A stretch of 15,587 bases of DNA from the NCBI GenBank assembly GCA_964438715.1, contig CAYTLQ010000344.1, positions 1 through 15,587 on the forward strand. The letters are read 5' to 3'. Both the position numbers and the translations under genes were made by a program. Under the pieces are notes generated by a model. It searched no databases, had not been told where the DNA came from, and was given only the letters and a program-made list of their open reading frames with translations. Positions 14,258-15,587 of this stretch are shown in pieces (the first letter of the stretch is position 1; the number at the start of each line of letters is the position of its first letter). The DNA comes from CAYTLQ01 sp964438715 (GTDB taxonomy: Bacteria > Bacteroidota > Ignavibacteria > Ignavibacteriales > Ignavibacteriaceae).

Positions 14258-15587
14258 TTATGAGTTTACTTTTTCTTTGACAGGATACATAACATCAACT
14301 ATATCTGCGGCAAATTTAAGCAGAAACTTAAACATCAAATCTATTTCAGGAAATACATTTTCTATTATCAGCTTCAATGAATTTTTTTCCTGATGCAACA
14401 CAACTTGTTTTTTATACTTCGTGGTTATCACCTCAAGTACGGTAAGAAATTTACCTTCATAATACTCACGATTTTCTGCCTTCGGTAATGTAATGATAAT
14501 CCGCTTCTTCTGAATGATTACCCGCTCAAACAAAGCTCTAGAAGCGTAAAATTTCAGTCGGGCGCTCATTAAAAGCATATTTACCATTTCAGGTGGAGAA
14601 CCAAACCGATCCATCATTTCTTCTTGTATTTCATCAAGTTCTTCAAGACTGGCAATTGAGTAAAGCGTTGTATAAAAACTCAGGCGGTCCATCTGATCGG
14701 GCATATATGCCCGCGGAATACCTATTTCAAAAAATGCCTCAATTGTAGCATCGGTTCTTTGAATGGTATTTGAGTCTGTAAAAATATTGCGGAACTCTTC
14801 CTGCTTCAGTTCTTCAACTGCTTCATTAATTAGTTTAACATATAAATCGAAACCTATTTCATCAATAAAACCCGACTGCTCATTACCGAGCAAATTACCG
14901 GCACCCCGTATTTCAAGATCGCGCATTGCAAGGTTCATTCCCGACCCAAGATCACTATATTCCTCTATTGCTTTCAGGCGTTGAAGCGCTATCCGGTTCA
15001 TTGCCTCCAGTGAAGGAACAAGCAAATATGCATAAGCCTGTCTGTCCGATCTCCCTACCCTCCCGCGTAACTGATGAAGTTCTGCCAATCCAAATCTATC
15101 TGCACGGTTAATAATAATCGTATTAACATTCGGGATATCAATACCTGATTCAATTATTTTCGTGCATAGGAGAATATCATATTTTTTATGAAGGAACCCA
15201 TGTATTACCTCTTCCAGTTTTTCGGGACTCATCTGTCCATGTGCAATTCCGATTTTTACATCCGGCATGTACCTCTGTAAATACCCCGCTAGTTTCTCTA
15301 TGCTTCCGACACGATCGTGCACAATATATACTTGCCCGTTTCTTTTCAACTCTGCATATACCCATTCCCGAATTTTTATAGGGTCAAAGACATCAACTCT
15401 TGTATAAATCGGTTGCCTGTTAGGAGGCGGAGTTGTGAGTAATGAGAGGTCACGCGCACCCAGCAAAGAAAGATTCAATGTTCTGGGAATGGGGGTGGCT
15501 GTAAGGGTAAGGGTATCAACATTCAATTTCATCGAACGGATTTCTTCTTTTGCTCCAACACCAAAGCGATGTTCTTCATCAATAATC
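14258..15587 (-). CDS. mfd: Transcription-repair coupling factor Mfd, C-terminal part (cut by window edge)
   Basis: The frame runs open to the window edge, so the N-terminus lies outside; 442 residues are visible of a family usually about 1100-1200 long. The internal Met at 15532 is not the start, since 18 codons upstream read in frame and contain the DEEH helicase box followed by RFGV. In the visible fragment: TATPIPRT (29-36), helicase motif V near ESGIDIPN (146-153), motif VI QLRGRVGRSDRQ (172-183), the TRG translocation motif (about 207-245, LGSGMNLAMRDLEIRGAGNLLG), and the C-terminal regulatory domain from about 285. Mfd removes RNA polymerase stalled at DNA lesions and recruits UvrA. 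RecG shares the helicase and TRG motifs but has no such C-terminal domain (AFFEIGIPRAYMPD...RFGSPP), which decides for Mfd. The gene ends convergent with the T9SS protein; the 107-base gap has no convincing terminator. Confidence 0.95.
   Translation of the reverse strand, partial: IIDEEHRFGVGAKEEIRSMKLNVDTLTLTATPIPRTLNLSLLGARDLSLLTTPPPNRQPIYTRVDVFDPIKIREWVYAELKRNGQVYIVHDRVGSIEKLAGYLQRYMPDVKIGIAHGQMSPEKLEEVIHGFLHKKYDILLCTKIIESGIDIPNVNTIIINRADRFGLAELHQLRGRVGRSDRQAYAYLLVPSLEAMNRIALQRLKAIEEYSDLGSGMNLAMRDLEIRGAGNLLGNEQSGFIDEIGFDLYVKLINEAVEELKQEEFRNIFTDSNTIQRTDATIEAFFEIGIPRAYMPDQMDRLSFYTTLYSIASLEELDEIQEEMMDRFGSPPEMVNMLLMSARLKFYASRALFERVIIQKKRIIITLPKAENREYYEGKFLTVLEVITTKYKKQVVLHQEKNSLKLIIENVFPEIDLMFKFLLKFAADIVDVMYPVKEKVNS

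Noticed and set aside
15533..15587. Treating Met at 15532 as the start of a short RecG/Mfd-like helicase
   Set aside because: The same frame continues to the window edge and includes the DEEH box, so the gene is truncated by the window, not short.

Overview
The window looks like ordinary chromosome from a Gram-negative bacterium of the Bacteroidota/Chlorobiota/Ignavibacteriota group, most likely an Ignavibacteria-like lineage. The clues are a protein ending in a type IX secretion (T9SS) C-terminal sorting domain with the NNYPNPFNP signature, a LytS/LytTR two-component pair of the kind common in that group, an OmpA porin with thrombospondin type 3 repeats, a mitochondrial-type aconitase and moderately AT-rich DNA. 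The phylum is inferred; no rRNA or other marker is present.

Layout. Minus strand, 3819 down to 93: a LytS-type membrane histidine kinase, a LytTR response regulator overlapping it by 4 bases, then an S9 prolyl-oligopeptidase-like secreted peptidase 50 bases further on; this reads as one transcription unit. A roughly 0.5 kb divergent intergenic region rich in inverted repeats (3820-4314) follows. Plus strand, 4315-8746: a DPM1/GtrB-like membrane glycosyltransferase with its own candidate promoter, TTG start and strong terminator; a small exported protein of unknown function; and aconitase. A bidirectional terminator hairpin (8764-8801) separates aconitase from two minus-strand genes, a PLP-dependent trans-sulfuration enzyme (11586-10456) and an OmpA/TSP3 outer-membrane protein (10407-8821). 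Divergent from these is a large T9SS cargo protein with Ycf48-like repeats (11763-14150). The right edge cuts the transcription-repair coupling factor gene mfd (minus strand), of which only the C-terminal 442 residues are visible.

How the genes relate. Much of the window concerns the cell envelope: sensor kinase, exported peptidase, lipid-linked sugar transferase, small exported protein, peptidoglycan-anchored porin and a secreted propeller protein. Aconitase (TCA cycle), the Cys/Met enzyme and Mfd are housekeeping. There are no insertion sequences, phage genes, tRNAs, rRNAs, CRISPR arrays or defence cassettes. I see no convincing undescribed multi-gene system. The best leads are the probable 14-blade double propeller on a T9SS cargo, the sensor-regulator-peptidase unit, the palindromes in the intergenic regions, and the small exported protein. 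Three plus-strand genes and the PLP enzyme needed start-codon decisions because their longest open frames begin at TTG.
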